A stretch of DNA of 64,000 bases. Origin: Planomicrobium okeanokoites. Lineage in GTDB: Bacteria > Bacillota > Bacilli > Bacillales_A > Planococcaceae. Under the pieces are notes generated by a model, which was not told where the DNA came from, searched no databases, and saw only the letters and a program-made list of their open reading frames with translations. The DNA is taken from the NCBI RefSeq assembly GCF_003428875.1, contig NZ_QQRS01000005.1:62001-126000 (forward strand). Reading direction: 5' to 3'. Shown one piece after another: positions 54,971 to 64,000 of the stretch. The position numbers were made by a program, and so were the translations under genes. How positions within the stretch are numbered: the stretch's first letter is position 1; each line of letters opens with the position of its first letter.

Positions 54971-55150
54971 CACTCGTCTTATTGCTTCGCCCAGTCCATG
55001 GACGCGCCGGCGCTGAGAGAATTCTCTAGAGATATGGAGCAAAACAGCGAAGAGTTGACCGAAGCTTGCGGGGGCAACTCTTTGCGACGAAGCAGCGCAG
55101 CGATGCAGGAGCAAGGGTTTTAGAAACCAAGTTGTTTTGCGGAATATCGC
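54971..55150 (-). repeat. dispersed intergenic repeat family 1, copy 2 (inverted)
   Basis: The reverse complement shares GATATTCCGCAAAACA, GCTCCTGCATCGCT, GCTTCGTCGCAAAGAGTTG, TCAACTCTTCGC, TTTGCTCCATATCT and AAGACGAGTG with 16088-16332, in the same order. It lacks the roughly 75-bp folded insertion of the first copy. It lies between the ECF sigma and CorC-type genes. The rest of 54782-55246 shows no gene. Confidence 0.85.
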
Positions 55151-55218
55151 TTATTAAGACTTATTAATACAACTTTTATTGAAACAATTGATGTGATTTA
55201 TATTCTAAAACCAATGAA

Positions 55219-55246
55219 ATAAAAAAAACCCGCCAAAAGGCAGGTT
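55219..55246 (-). terminator. intrinsic terminator after the CorC-type gene
   Basis: On the minus strand AACCTGCC pairs with GGCGGGTT around TTTT, followed by TTTTTT. Confidence 0.92.
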
Positions 55247-56488
55247 CTACGCGAATACTTCTTCATCTTTTTTTGTGATCGTCAAGCGCACAATGCGGTT
55301 GCGGTCCATTTCGTTTACTTCCACATGGAGGTTTTCATAAGTGAACTGCTCGCCTTCATCCGGGACATGGCCAAGCTGCTGCATGACAAATCCGGCAATG
55401 GTATCGTGGTCGTTCGGAACTTCCACTTCGAACATTTCGTTCACGTCTTCTATTTCAAGCCGGCCATGGCATGACAATGTATTTTCAGTCATTTCAAAGA
55501 CCAGTTCATCGTCTTCCACGTCAGTTTCATCCTCGATATCCTGTCCGATCATTTCTTCAATGATGTCTTCATGTGTAACAATCCCAAGAGTACCGCCGTA
55601 TTCATCCAAAATAACAGCCATGTGTTTCTTCTTGGCCATCATCATCTTAAAGACTTTTTCGACGCTTACTGACTGCACAACGAACAATGGATTATCGTCC
55701 ATCAATTCCTGTAAGGTGAGATTCGGGTTCATTGACCATTCGATCAATTTCTTCGAATAAAAGAGGCCAACCACGTTATCCATGCTTTCTTCATAGACTG
55801 GATAGCGGGTGTAAGAAGAATCCAGGATTAAATCACGGACTTCTTCGTAAGTTGAATCTATGGCGATTCCGACGATATCAGTCCTGTGCGTGGACATGAC
55901 GTCAGAAACGTCCTTGTGCGGGAAATCGAGAACTCCCTTGATCCGTTCAGATTCGTCTTCTTCAAAAGTCCCTTCCGTCGACGCAATATCGACCATTGTC
56001 CGCAATTCTTCCTTGGTCATTGTCGCTTCCTTGACGCTGCCTTTGGAGATGATGCGGATGAAGATATTGGTGAACTGCGCAAGCAGCCATGTGAGCGGCT
56101 TCAATAACACAACCAGCACACGGATGACTGGCGCAACGACATAAGCGATTTTATCAGCGAAAGTGGCTGCAATGGTTTTGGGCAGCACTTCACCGAATAT
56201 GATCAATACGATTGTCAGGATTGCTGTAGCAAGTCCGACTTCCCACCCTCTGTCGATTGCAATCATGGTGACGAGGGTCGGCAGCATGATATTGGCAATA
56301 TTATTTCCGATTAATATAGTAGTGATCATCCGGTCCGGCTTCGCGATCAACTTTTGCAGGTGCTGTGACTTTACATCCCCCTGCTCAGCGCGAAGATGGA
56401 CCTTCATCCTATTAACCGCAGTCAATGCCGTTTCGCTTCCCGATAAGAAGAACGACATCATTAAAAATAATACTAACGCTATAAACAA
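55247..56488 (-). CDS. HlyC/CorC family transporter-associated protein (DUF21, CBS pair, CorC_HlyC)
   Basis: The 413-residue protein has a DUF21/CNNM membrane domain (residues about 1-180), two CBS domains (about 205-320; RTDIVGIAIDSTYEEV and HMAVILDEYGGTLGIVTHED) and a C-terminal CorC_HlyC domain (about 335-410). These proteins are linked to Mg2+ homeostasis; a direct transporter role is unproven. The start is TTG at 56488 with GGAGG 8 nt upstream. Confidence 0.92.
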   Translation of the reverse strand: MFIALVLFLMMSFFLSGSETALTAVNRMKVHLRAEQGDVKSQHLQKLIAKPDRMITTILIGNNIANIMLPTLVTMIAIDRGWEVGLATAILTIVLIIFGEVLPKTIAATFADKIAYVVAPVIRVLVVLLKPLTWLLAQFTNIFIRIISKGSVKEATMTKEELRTMVDIASTEGTFEEDESERIKGVLDFPHKDVSDVMSTHRTDIVGIAIDSTYEEVRDLILDSSYTRYPVYEESMDNVVGLFYSKKLIEWSMNPNLTLQELMDDNPLFVVQSVSVEKVFKMMMAKKKHMAVILDEYGGTLGIVTHEDIIEEMIGQDIEDETDVEDDELVFEMTENTLSCHGRLEIEDVNEMFEVEVPNDHDTIAGFVMQQLGHVPDEGEQFTYENLHVEVNEMDRNRIVRLTITKKDEEVFA

Positions 56489-56643
56489 AATTGTTTCCTC
56501 CAGTGTCTAAAACACAAAATTTTACGAGCTATTTCCGTACCAACAATTATATCACAGCGATTTTCCTCCTGTCGAAAAGTTCAACTTTCTTATGGTATAC
56601 TTTTGCCATTGTAAAAAAACTTATTGAAAAGAGGTTTTTAAGA

Positions 56644-58020
56644 ATGGATGCACAGCAAATAGAACGTTATTTCCAGGAACGGCGCGGAGATCATTTGGAA
56701 GAATTGGAATCATTTCTCCGCATTCCGTCCGTCAGTTCGCTATCAGAACATAAGAAGGACATGCTGACTGCGGCCGAATGGCTGGTCAAATCTTTTGAAA
56801 AAGCCGGTCTTGAGAATGTGAAGATCGATGAAACCGGGGGGCACCCACTGGTGTATGCCGACTGGCTTCACGCAGAAGGCAAACCGACAGTACTGGTTTA
56901 TGGCCATTACGATGTCCAGCCTGTGGACCCTCTTCACTTGTGGGAATCCCCGCCTTTCGAGCCGCAAGTGCGCGACAATAAATTATACGCCCGCGGCGCA
57001 AGTGATGATAAAGGCCAGACTTTCATGCACATCAAAGCGGCTGAAGCTTTATTGCAATTGAATGGTGAACTTCCGGTCAACATGAAATTCATCATCGAAG
57101 GCGAAGAGGAAATCGGCAGTCCGAGCCTCCCCGCTTATGTGGAGAAAAATAAAGAAGCGCTTGAAGCTGATTTGATCGTCATTTCCGATACAGGCATGCA
57201 GGGGCCCGGTCGTCCGGCAGTGTGCTACGGCTTGCGAGGTCTTGCAGGCATCCAGATTGATGTAAAAGGACCGAAAGGCGATCTGCATTCCGGACTTTAT
57301 GGCGGCGCAGTGCAAAATCCGCTGCACGCTATCGTCGAAATTCTTGAAAGTTTCCGTGACAAAGAAGGCGTCATACAAGTAGAAGGTTTCTATGACGATG
57401 TCCTGCCGGTTTCAGACGAGGAACGCGCAGAATTCGCATCACTCGAGTTCGATCTGGAAAATGAAAAGAAAGAACTTGGCATTACAGAAGATTTCGGTGA
57501 AAAAGAATATTCATTTGTCGAACGAACATGGATCCGCCCGACACTTGAAATCAACGGCATTACAGGCGGCTTTTCCGGAGAAGGCATCAAAACTGTTCTT
57601 CCAGCGGAAGCGAGCAGCAAAATCACTTGCCGCCTCGTTCCTGACCAGGACCCGGATGATATAGTCGCTAAACTGAAAGCGCACGTCGAGTCGCATAAAC
57701 CGGCTGGAGTGTCTGTCGAAATTTCAGAGTTCGATAAAGGCAAACCGTTCCTCACACCATTTGATCATCCGGCTATACAGGCTGCCGGCCGTTCATATGA
57801 AAAAATCTATGGTGTACCGACTGCGTTCACCCGCATGGGCGGTTCGATTCCGATTGTCGCAGCTTTCGATGAAATACTTGAACGACCTGTTGTCCTGATG
57901 GGATTCGGCCTCGCGTCAGAGAATTTCCATGCACCGAACGAACACTTCCATCTCGAAAATTTCGATAAAGGGCTGCGCGTCATCTGCGATTACCTTTTCG
58001 AAGCTTCTGCATTAAAATAG
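56644..58020 (+). CDS. M20 family metallopeptidase (dipeptidase)
   Basis: The 458-residue enzyme has the M20 metal-site motifs VLVYGHYDVQPVDP and ARGASDDKGQ and EGEEEIGSPSLPAY, followed by the dimerisation (lid) domain from about residue 200. Such enzymes are cytosolic dipeptidases or related amidohydrolases. The ATG at 56644 follows GAAAAGAGG. It is divergent from the CorC-type gene and ends at a terminator. Confidence 0.92.
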   Translation: MDAQQIERYFQERRGDHLEELESFLRIPSVSSLSEHKKDMLTAAEWLVKSFEKAGLENVKIDETGGHPLVYADWLHAEGKPTVLVYGHYDVQPVDPLHLWESPPFEPQVRDNKLYARGASDDKGQTFMHIKAAEALLQLNGELPVNMKFIIEGEEEIGSPSLPAYVEKNKEALEADLIVISDTGMQGPGRPAVCYGLRGLAGIQIDVKGPKGDLHSGLYGGAVQNPLHAIVEILESFRDKEGVIQVEGFYDDVLPVSDEERAEFASLEFDLENEKKELGITEDFGEKEYSFVERTWIRPTLEINGITGGFSGEGIKTVLPAEASSKITCRLVPDQDPDDIVAKLKAHVESHKPAGVSVEISEFDKGKPFLTPFDHPAIQAAGRSYEKIYGVPTAFTRMGGSIPIVAAFDEILERPVVLMGFGLASENFHAPNEHFHLENFDKGLRVICDYLFEASALK

Positions 58021-58030
58021 AAACACTTCC

Positions 58031-58067
58031 AACCTTCCCGCCGGCTGATGGCAGGAAGGTTTTTTCA
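58031..58067 (+). terminator. intrinsic terminator after the M20 gene
   Basis: AACCTTCC pairs with GGAAGGTT and is followed by TTTTTTC. Confidence 0.85.
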
Positions 58068-58139
58068 TCGGGCAGTTTCCTTCCTGTTGAAAAACTGCTT
58101 TACTTATAGACAATAGACCAATTTAACGGAGGCCACTGA

Positions 58140-58706
58140 ATGTTACTTTATTTTTTATTGTCCTATCTGATCGGTACATTGATGACTGCCTGGCTCGTCG
58201 GCAAATGGAAAGGCGTCGACCTCAGAAAAGAACGCAGCGGCAACCTCGGTGCGCGCAATGCCGGTGCTGTCATCGGCAAGAGCGCTTTCCTGCTGACATT
58301 CCTCGGCGATGCAGGCAAAGGGGCACTGGTTGTTTTTGCCGGTTTCCACTTTAACTTTCCGTTATGGGCAGTCGCTGTCGCCGGCTTTTTTACCGTACTC
58401 GGGCACCTGTTCCCTTTTTGGCTGCGCGGAAGCGGCGGAAAAGGAATTGCTGTTTTTATCGGTGTGACGTTCTTTTTGACGCCTGAACTTTTTCTCGCGA
58501 TGTTCGTCATGTTCATCGCCTTTTATCCCTTCTTTAAAAGCGCCACTTTATGCATGCTGAGCGCGTTTACAGCTTTCATCGTACTGGCTGCAGTTCTCCA
58601 GGTCATTCCCATTGTCTGGCCATTGATACTGGCTATAATCATTATTGTCTATAAGCACAGATACGATATAGAAGAGTCCTATGCAAAACGCTTTGTTAAG
58701 TCCTGA
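58140..58706 (+). CDS. plsY: acyl-phosphate:glycerol-3-phosphate acyltransferase
   Basis: The 188-residue membrane protein has five helices. PlsY makes lysophosphatidate from acyl phosphate. ERSGNLGARNAGAVIG, FLGDAGKGALVV and LRGSGGKGIAVF are the three family blocks that form the active site. GGAGG lies upstream of the ATG at 58140. It is a single gene; a PlsY paralogue rather than the main enzyme cannot be excluded. Confidence 0.92.
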   Translation: MLLYFLLSYLIGTLMTAWLVGKWKGVDLRKERSGNLGARNAGAVIGKSAFLLTFLGDAGKGALVVFAGFHFNFPLWAVAVAGFFTVLGHLFPFWLRGSGGKGIAVFIGVTFFLTPELFLAMFVMFIAFYPFFKSATLCMLSAFTAFIVLAAVLQVIPIVWPLILAIIIIVYKHRYDIEESYAKRFVKS

Positions 58707-58815
58707 TGCAGGTTTGATGACCACGAACAATTTCGTACACCCGCGCTCTATCCGCGAAAAACTATTCATGTTATAGTTTTATTATTCAAAAAATTAAAAG
58801 ATGGGATGTTGAATC

Positions 58816-59670
58816 ATGAAAAAACCGATTGCATGGATAATGGATACTACAGGTTACGTAACTGAAGAAATGAAAGCGCATCCAGACGTCTATATTGTGC
58901 CGTTGAATATCCACTTCGGCTCGGAGGAATTTATTGACGGAGAGGACCTTACACAAGCTCAGCTATATGAGCGCATTAAAGCGGCTCCAGAATTCCCGAA
59001 GACTTCACAGCCGTCTGCAGGCAAGTTCGCCGAGCTTTACGACAAATTGAAAGAAGAATATGACTGCGCCATTGCCGTACACGCTTCCGCTAAATTGAGC
59101 GGCACTATCGCTTCTTCGACTGCCGGCGCGGATATGTCTGGTTTCAAGGTCTACGCGGTCGATTCCCTTGCTCTGTCCTATGGCCTCTCAGGTTTGATTG
59201 AACGTGGCTTGGAACTTGAAAAAGAAGGTCTCGACGCTGAACAGATTGCGCAGAAGCTTGAGAAAGAAACGGTGAATTTCCGCAATTATATCCTGATCGG
59301 CAATCTCACCCAATTGTATAAAGGCGGCCGCATGAGCGGAGCCCAGTACTATATCGGAAGCCTTCTGCAAGTGAAGCCAATCGTCCAGATCAGTCCTGAA
59401 GGCGAATTAAAACCGATTGATAAAGTACGTTCCCATAAGAAAGCTGTCAAATACCTGATCGACCATGCGGTTAAAGACAACCAGGAATTTGGCGTCGATA
59501 CCTTCCAGATCATGCACGGCAATACACACGAAGAAGCCGAGAATTTAAAGCGTGAAGTTTTGAAAGTCATACCCGAATCCCAGATCATCATCGGGGATTT
59601 AAGCTCATCACTGGCAGTCCATGCAGGAGAAGGCACTCTCGCGTTAATGTGGAGAAAAAGTCCCCATTAA
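58816..59670 (+). CDS. DegV family fatty-acid-binding protein
   Basis: The 284-residue protein starts PIAWIMDTTGYVTEEM and has PLNIHFGSEEFIDGEDL and KTSQPSAGKFAELY, the standard DegV blocks. DegV/FakB proteins bind fatty acids and present them to the FakA kinase. No FakA is nearby. The ribosome-binding site is weak. The family has several members per genome. Confidence 0.92.
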   Translation: MKKPIAWIMDTTGYVTEEMKAHPDVYIVPLNIHFGSEEFIDGEDLTQAQLYERIKAAPEFPKTSQPSAGKFAELYDKLKEEYDCAIAVHASAKLSGTIASSTAGADMSGFKVYAVDSLALSYGLSGLIERGLELEKEGLDAEQIAQKLEKETVNFRNYILIGNLTQLYKGGRMSGAQYYIGSLLQVKPIVQISPEGELKPIDKVRSHKKAVKYLIDHAVKDNQEFGVDTFQIMHGNTHEEAENLKREVLKVIPESQIIIGDLSSSLAVHAGEGTLALMWRKSPH

Positions 59671-59753
59671 TAGAGCCTCTTCACAGGGTCCAGAGAAGAT
59701 ATACCTTGTTTCTTCTGCTACAATAGAAGCAGAATGACGGCGAGGTGGTATAT

Positions 59754-60773
59754 ATGCAGCATGTTGAACGAGAGATTTTTACAACCGTAGAACTATGTGA
59801 TGCAAAAGGCCAGCTAAATCCCGAAGCGATCGGATTTGCGCGTAAACCCTTGATCATCAGCAACCTTAAAGGCAACTTCATGCGCAAAAAAAAGTGGAAT
59901 TACTGGTGTGTTTTTGGTGAAGAGATTATGTTTTCCGCAACCATCAGCCATTTGGATTACGCGACAGTCTGCTTTGTTTATTTCCTGAATTATGAAACCC
60001 AGCGCTTTTATGAAAAAACAGTCGTCTTGCCATTTTCAAGAAAACGAGTCATTCCGGATCATTCGCTTGATACTTGCAAGTTTCAGCATCCGGATATGTC
60101 GATCGAGTTTCTATACTCCCGGAATTCAACGCGCATCACTGTTCAAATCGATGATTTTGATGGCGAAACGCTGAATGCCGATTTGAACATCAGCTCGCCC
60201 AACAATCACGAGTCTTTGAATGTGGTGATTCCCTGGAACCGGCAGACATTCCAATTCACCGGCAAGCATCTATGCCTGCCGGCAACCGGCACCGTGAAAG
60301 TCGGTGCCCGTCAATATAATTTTGAACCGGTTGAAAGTTTTGCTGTTCTCGATACTGGACGAGGTGTCTGGCCGCGGGAATCTTCATGGAATTGGGCGAT
60401 GGCTTCCCAGCGCTCGCTCGGCAAAACCATCGGATTGAATTTCGGTGGAAAATGGACAGACGGAACCGGCATGACAGAAAATGCTTTTTTCGTAAACGGC
60501 AAAATGAATAAAATCCACGAAGATGTATTATTCCATTATGATGACAAGGATTATAAGGCTCCGTGGAAGATAGCCACAAAGTTTTCCGATGATGTGAAAT
60601 TGGAGTTCACACCATTCTTCGAACGCGTTTCCAAGAGTGATATGAAATTGGTGAAATCCGAAGTGCATCAGCTTTTCGGCTATTATAACGGCTATGTTCG
60701 CTATGAGGACGGCAAAAAATTAAAAATCAGCCAATTGCTCGGCTCCATCGAAGAGCATTATGCAAAATGGTAA
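59754..60773 (+). CDS. DUF2804 domain protein
   Basis: The 339-residue protein matches DUF2804, with blocks MRKKKWNYWCVFGEEIMFS and a C-terminal WNWAMASQRSLGKTIGLNFG typical of the family. It resembles a two-lobed beta sandwich; function unknown. The start at 59754 follows GAGGTGG, better than the upstream in-frame GTG. Repeat family 2 begins at its stop codon. Confidence 0.85.
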   Translation: MQHVEREIFTTVELCDAKGQLNPEAIGFARKPLIISNLKGNFMRKKKWNYWCVFGEEIMFSATISHLDYATVCFVYFLNYETQRFYEKTVVLPFSRKRVIPDHSLDTCKFQHPDMSIEFLYSRNSTRITVQIDDFDGETLNADLNISSPNNHESLNVVIPWNRQTFQFTGKHLCLPATGTVKVGARQYNFEPVESFAVLDTGRGVWPRESSWNWAMASQRSLGKTIGLNFGGKWTDGTGMTENAFFVNGKMNKIHEDVLFHYDDKDYKAPWKIATKFSDDVKLEFTPFFERVSKSDMKLVKSEVHQLFGYYNGYVRYEDGKKLKISQLLGSIEEHYAKW

Positions 60774-60892
60774 TAGAAAAGCGACGGCACCCGTTTAGCT
60801 CTGAAAAGCATAAGACGGATCAGCGTAGCGGCTTTGGCTGCGGAGCTGAGCTGGCTTATGACTCGAAGAGCTGGGTCGCCGGAGTCTGGACA
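60774..60892 (-). repeat. MITE-like palindromic repeat family 2, copy 3 (inverted)
   Basis: The reverse complement shares TGTCCAGACTCC, CAGCTCTTCGAGTCATAAGCC, and CAGAGCTAAACGGG ends with the copies at 28632-28872. It begins one base after the DUF2804 stop codon. Confidence 0.85.
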
Positions 60893-60896
60893 ATAG

Positions 60897-60931
60897 AAAA
60901 GACGCCGGCGGGATGCCGGCGTCTCTTTTTT
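60897..60931 (-). terminator. bidirectional intrinsic terminator
   Basis: GACGCCGGC pairs with GCCGGCGTC around GGGAT, with A-run and T-run flanks; used by the glycerophosphodiesterase-kynA genes and possibly DUF2804. Confidence 0.9.
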
Positions 60932-60936
60932 GAATT

Positions 60937-61665
60937 CTACTGATTTACAGGACTATCCAGTTCCGCCAGCATCTTTTCCGGGAAATCGGTAAAGATGCCG
61001 TGAATGCCGATCTGCTGCAATTGCTGCGCATATTCCAATTTATTGACTGTATAGACGTAGACGATCGCACCTTTTCGCAAGGCATCGGTGGCCATGCGCC
61101 GAAATGCTCCAGGCAGGGACATGTGGATGCGGTCTGTTCCTACTACCCGAGCGTAATCGTAGACATCAACATAGACATCCAAAGTAAGGATAGCGGATTC
61201 AACAGACTTTTTACGGCTGACTGTCTGAATATCTTCATGATTAAACGATGAAATCAGGACCCGGTGCAGGAATCCGCGCTTTTCTGCCGCTTCAAGTACT
61301 TTGTCGACCAGGCCTTCGTAAGGAAAGACATCCGTTTTCAGTTCGATATTCAACCGGTGATTGGTTTTCTCGAATACATCGAATACTTCATCGAGTGTGG
61401 GAATTTTTTCGCCGGCAAATTCTTCTGAAAACCAGGATCCGGCGTCAAGCTTTCTCACTTCACTCAGGGTCATATCCTTTATATACCCTTTCCCGTCTGT
61501 TGTCCGGTTGACTTTTTCATCATGGATCACAACGATTTCTCTGTCTTTTGTGAGGTGAACGTCAATTTCCACCCCGGTAATCGGCAATTCCGCAGCCGCT
61601 TTGAAAGCCGCCAGTGTATTTTCAGGATAAGTTCCTGAACATCCCCTATGTGCGTAGATTCTCAT
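60937..61665 (-). CDS. glycerophosphodiester phosphodiesterase (GlpQ/UgpQ type)
   Basis: The 242-residue TIM-barrel enzyme cleaves glycerophosphodiesters to glycerol 3-phosphate and an alcohol. The active-site blocks are AHRGCSGTYPENTLAAF, GVEIDVHLTKDREIVVIHDE and TTDGKGYIKD. It has no signal peptide, so it should be cytosolic. GGAGGGG precedes the ATG. It follows kynA with a 10-bp gap. Confidence 0.94.
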   Translation of the reverse strand: MRIYAHRGCSGTYPENTLAAFKAAAELPITGVEIDVHLTKDREIVVIHDEKVNRTTDGKGYIKDMTLSEVRKLDAGSWFSEEFAGEKIPTLDEVFDVFEKTNHRLNIELKTDVFPYEGLVDKVLEAAEKRGFLHRVLISSFNHEDIQTVSRKKSVESAILTLDVYVDVYDYARVVGTDRIHMSLPGAFRRMATDALRKGAIVYVYTVNKLEYAQQLQQIGIHGIFTDFPEKMLAELDSPVNQ

Positions 61666-61675
61666 ATGGCCCCTC

Positions 61676-62530
61676 CTAAATTTCGGTTCTGATATCCCAT
61701 AGTTCCGGGAAGAAATATTGGTCCAGCACTTTTTTCAAGTAATGGACACCGGATGAGCCGCCAGTCCCTTGCCTGAAACCGATGATGCGTTCAACCGTCT
61801 TCATGTGACGGAAACGCCATTGCTGCAGCCAGTCCTCTATATCCACCAGTTTTTCCGCCAATTGATACAATTCCCAATGCGTATCCACGTCACGATAAAC
61901 CGTTTTCCAGGCTTCCCGGACACTGTCGTGCGGTTCATAAACCGTCGTCATGTCACGTTCCAGCACTTCTTTATCAATGTGAAAACCGCTCCGTGCCAAT
62001 TTCTGTATGGCGGCATCATAGAGCCCAGGCGCTTCAAAAGCTGCGGTGAGCTCTTTCAGAAGTGCTGGGTCTTTCTCATAGATTTTCAGGACATGCTTTG
62101 TCTTATAGCCCAGTGCAAATTCGATCATCCGATATTGGTAGGATTGGAAACCACTCGCATTCCCAAGATCATCGCGGAATTCCATATACTCAGCCGGTGT
62201 CATTGTCGCCAATACATCCCATCCGTTAATAATTTGCGACTGGATTTTCGAGACACGCGCCATCTGCTTAAACGCAGGCTGCAAATCATCCGCATCAATA
62301 TTGCGGATTGCCGCGCGCAATTCATGCAGTATTAATTTCATCCACAATTCCGATACTTGATGGATGATGATGAACAGAGTTTCATCATGATGACCGCTGA
62401 CTCCGTCCTGCGCGGTCAAAAGTTGATCCAAATGCAAATAGTCCCCATACGTCATACTTTCCTTGAAATCTGTCCGGATATTGTTCTCGGAAGCGGCTGC
62501 AATATTTTGGCCATTATTGTATTTGTCCAT
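61676..62530 (-). CDS. kynA: tryptophan 2,3-dioxygenase
   Basis: The 284-residue haem enzyme opens the indole ring of tryptophan to N-formylkynurenine. [32 protein letters not shown] (haem His) and [16 protein letters not shown] are strong family blocks. Its usual partners kynB and kynU are not in this window. GGGG precedes the ATG. Confidence 0.95.
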   Translation of the reverse strand: MDKYNNGQNIAAASENNIRTDFKESMTYGDYLHLDQLLTAQDGVSGHHDETLFIIIHQVSELWMKLILHELRAAIRNIDADDLQPAFKQMARVSKIQSQIINGWDVLATMTPAEYMEFRDDLGNASGFQSYQYRMIEFALGYKTKHVLKIYEKDPALLKELTAAFEAPGLYDAAIQKLARSGFHIDKEVLERDMTTVYEPHDSVREAWKTVYRDVDTHWELYQLAEKLVDIEDWLQQWRFRHMKTVERIIGFRQGTGGSSGVHYLKKVLDQYFFPELWDIRTEI

Positions 62531-62678
62531 GAAAATAACCCCTTTATGCTCTGCTTTTCCTCTTCTCGGCTTTTGCGTTAACTCCGCTGCTGTAAAATCA
62601 CCCGTTGTTGAAATGAAAGCTTATGTCCTTGAAAATCGGGAATGCTATAACTAAATGGACAATGAAAGGATGAGCGTA

Positions 62679-63185
62679 ATGATCAATAGAAAATTCACGA
62701 TTGCGGCAGGTATCCTTTTCTCCTCCAGCCTTGTATTGGGCGCTTGCGGCAATGACGAGCAAGTGACAGAACCGGTCACAGATGAAGCTTCCCAAACAAA
62801 TGACGGAGTTGAAGGCGCCAACCCTGAAGGCGGCCTTGCCGAGGAAAATGTCGGCGGCGAAGTGTTCGGTTTCACTGATTTTGAATTGGATGTCGATTAC
62901 CCTGACCAGGATGATGCTCTGACTGTTTCCTATGAAGAAATCAAAGATCTGGTGGAAGCTGAATATGAAGACAAACTCTCCAATGAAGTGCTGGAGGGCA
63001 ATGATGCCTTCGATAAAATCGAACCTATGCTGGCTGAACTTAAACTGACCGAAGACATGCCAGAAGATGAAGTCATCAGCAAAGTCACAGAAGTTTTCAA
63101 TATTGAATCTGATTTTGAATCCATCGAAGTCGAAGTGACTTACCCCGAAGGAACCGAAAAAGAATACCAGGCATCAGGAAATTGA
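62679..63185 (+). CDS. YusW-like lipoprotein
   Basis: The 168-residue lipoprotein has a signal and lipobox (LVLGAC) at residues about 18-23, then an acidic linker. A C-terminal YusW-like domain contains DFELDVDYPDQDD and IESDFESIEVEVTYPEG. Function unknown. The ATG at 62679 follows AAAGGA; an upstream ATG at 62655 lacks a site. Confidence 0.82.
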   Translation: MINRKFTIAAGILFSSSLVLGACGNDEQVTEPVTDEASQTNDGVEGANPEGGLAEENVGGEVFGFTDFELDVDYPDQDDALTVSYEEIKDLVEAEYEDKLSNEVLEGNDAFDKIEPMLAELKLTEDMPEDEVISKVTEVFNIESDFESIEVEVTYPEGTEKEYQASGN

Positions 63186-63194
63186 TGACAGGTG

Positions 63195-63221
63195 GGCCAT
63201 CCAGCATCGGATGGCTTTTTT
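63195..63221 (+). terminator. intrinsic terminator after the YusW-like gene
   Basis: GCCATCC pairs with GGATGGC and is followed by TTTTTT. Confidence 0.8.
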
Positions 63222-64000
63222 AGGGTTTATTCCAATATTCGACTGTATGCACCGCATGAAATCCTGATTTCCGGTAGACAGCCAGCGCATCGTTGTCAGT
63301 TTCAACTTCCAGAACCGTACGATGTTTCCCCTGTAATGATGCATAATGCCGGCACCATAATAAGAATGCCTTGCCATAGCCTTTTCCTTGTTCTGAAGGA
63401 TCAACTGCAAAAGCGGTAATCCACAGCCCGCCTTCTTCTTCAAACAGTGATGCGCTCGCCACCAGCTCTTCTTCACGTTTCATGATGAATACTTCTCTGT
63501 CCGTTCTTTCTATATTATAGTGGACGACAGGAAGAACCTCTTCATCAAATGCAGCGGCCATCAGCTTTTCAAGCTTCTCAATTTCTCCATCATAAGGAAC
63601 GACTGCCAGGTTTTCCGGTAAATCCAACACTTCCAGCGGTTCAGCTTCCAATTCTATCTCCTTGAAGTCAGGCTGATATCCCAGGCTTGCCAAAAACTTC
63701 TTTGCAACCTCATCTTCAATGAAAGCAGCCAGTCCGTCTATGGCCTGGCGCTGTTCCAGCCCGTATGCAATTCCGCCTTCGAGCGCAGAGCCGATGGTCA
63801 TTCTTCTGAATTCGGGATGCACAAATGCGGACCATTCGTATGAATCCAAACCGATCAGATCCACAGCCACTGCAAAACCAAGCAACTCATTTTCTTCTGT
63901 ATAAGCAAGCACCGCAAAACCCGAGATATCGGCCAAATGCCAGCTGGAGTCAAACAATGGCTTGCTGTAATCCACCTCCGTCATTTCCAATAACCCATGC
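63220..64000 (-). CDS. GNAT family N-acetyltransferase, two GNAT-like halves (5' end outside window)
   Basis: The open frame continues without a stop to 64000, so the N-terminus is missing. The C-terminal half has the acetyl-CoA loop VDPSEQGKGYGKAFLLWCR and NDALAVYRKSGFHAV. The visible N-terminal half has a weaker GNAT pattern (WSAFVHPEFRRMTIGSALEG). Substrate unknown. A TTG at 63990 or ATG at 63984 is not likely to be the true start. Confidence 0.85.
   Translation of the reverse strand, partial: HGLLEMTEVDYSKPLFDSSWHLADISGFAVLAYTEENELLGFAVAVDLIGLDSYEWSAFVHPEFRRMTIGSALEGGIAYGLEQRQAIDGLAAFIEDEVAKKFLASLGYQPDFKEIELEAEPLEVLDLPENLAVVPYDGEIEKLEKLMAAAFDEEVLPVVHYNIERTDREVFIMKREEELVASASLFEEEGGLWITAFAVDPSEQGKGYGKAFLLWCRHYASLQGKHRTVLEVETDNDALAVYRKSGFHAVHTVEYWNKP

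Overview
The window looks like chromosomal DNA from a Gram-positive, low-to-mid GC member of the Bacillaceae/Planococcaceae, most likely Planococcus, Planomicrobium or a close relative. The grounds are strong AGGAGG ribosome-binding sites, many TTG/GTG starts, and a gene set and order that echo the Bacillus subtilis ywi-ywh-ywg-ywf-ywd region: ywiB-argS, speE-speB, ywhD, ywhB, ywgA, ywfO, lipL, hemQ, ywdK, ywdI, ung. LuxS, BshB2 (bacillithiol), CbiZ and two large cation/proton antiporters also fit a halotolerant Firmicute. The genus is an inference; no rRNA gene is present.

Layout. 1-7.3 kb: a minus-strand corrinoid uptake and salvage operon (btuF-btuC-btuD::cbiZ-cbiB-cobD-cobU-cobS-cobC) behind a cobalamin riboswitch with a clear terminator. 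7.4-18.2 kb: housekeeping genes (argS, a cation/proton antiporter, the polyamine genes speE-speB, ywhD/ywhB, ywgA, ywfO, lipL, hemQ). A strong candidate structured small RNA lies upstream of speE. 18.7-25.4 kb: ung cluster, pdxK, a GNAT enzyme, and a PadR regulator with its HAAS-type membrane partner. 25.4-39.2 kb: orphan oligopeptide-type ABC permeases, yojF-bshB2, a YjiH-like transporter, threonine catabolism (tdh and kbl, separated by an opposing gene), and two large exported proteins (a metalloprotease and a glycosidase-like protein). 39.4-46.1 kb: homocysteine-to-cysteine recycling operon yrrT-luxS-mccA-mccB, then ybaK and topB. 46.3-64 kb: NERD protein, FMN reductase, a second antiporter, ABC-F protein, phospholipase-D-like protein, ECF sigma factor, CorC-type protein, M20 peptidase, plsY, degV, DUF2804, glpQ-like, kynA, lipoprotein and a truncated GNAT gene.

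How the genes work together. In the B12 operon, BtuFCD imports corrinoids, CbiZ trims them to cobyric acid, and CbiB, CobD, CobU, CobS and CobC rebuild the lower loop, so it is a remodelling pathway under B12 feedback. In the sulfur operon, LuxS makes homocysteine, and MccA and MccB convert it to cysteine.

Most unusual signals. (i) Four intergenic arrays of short cores repeat every 20-21 bp (about two DNA turns). They use three different core families, and one family occurs at two loci in opposite orientation. (ii) A putative ncRNA with its own promoter, a long wobble-rich rod and a strong terminator precedes speE. (iii) A two-hairpin intergenic module is duplicated with changed but still paired stems. 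(iv) Two other dispersed repeat families are present, one MITE-like. (v) One antiporter gene appears to start at an AUC codon.
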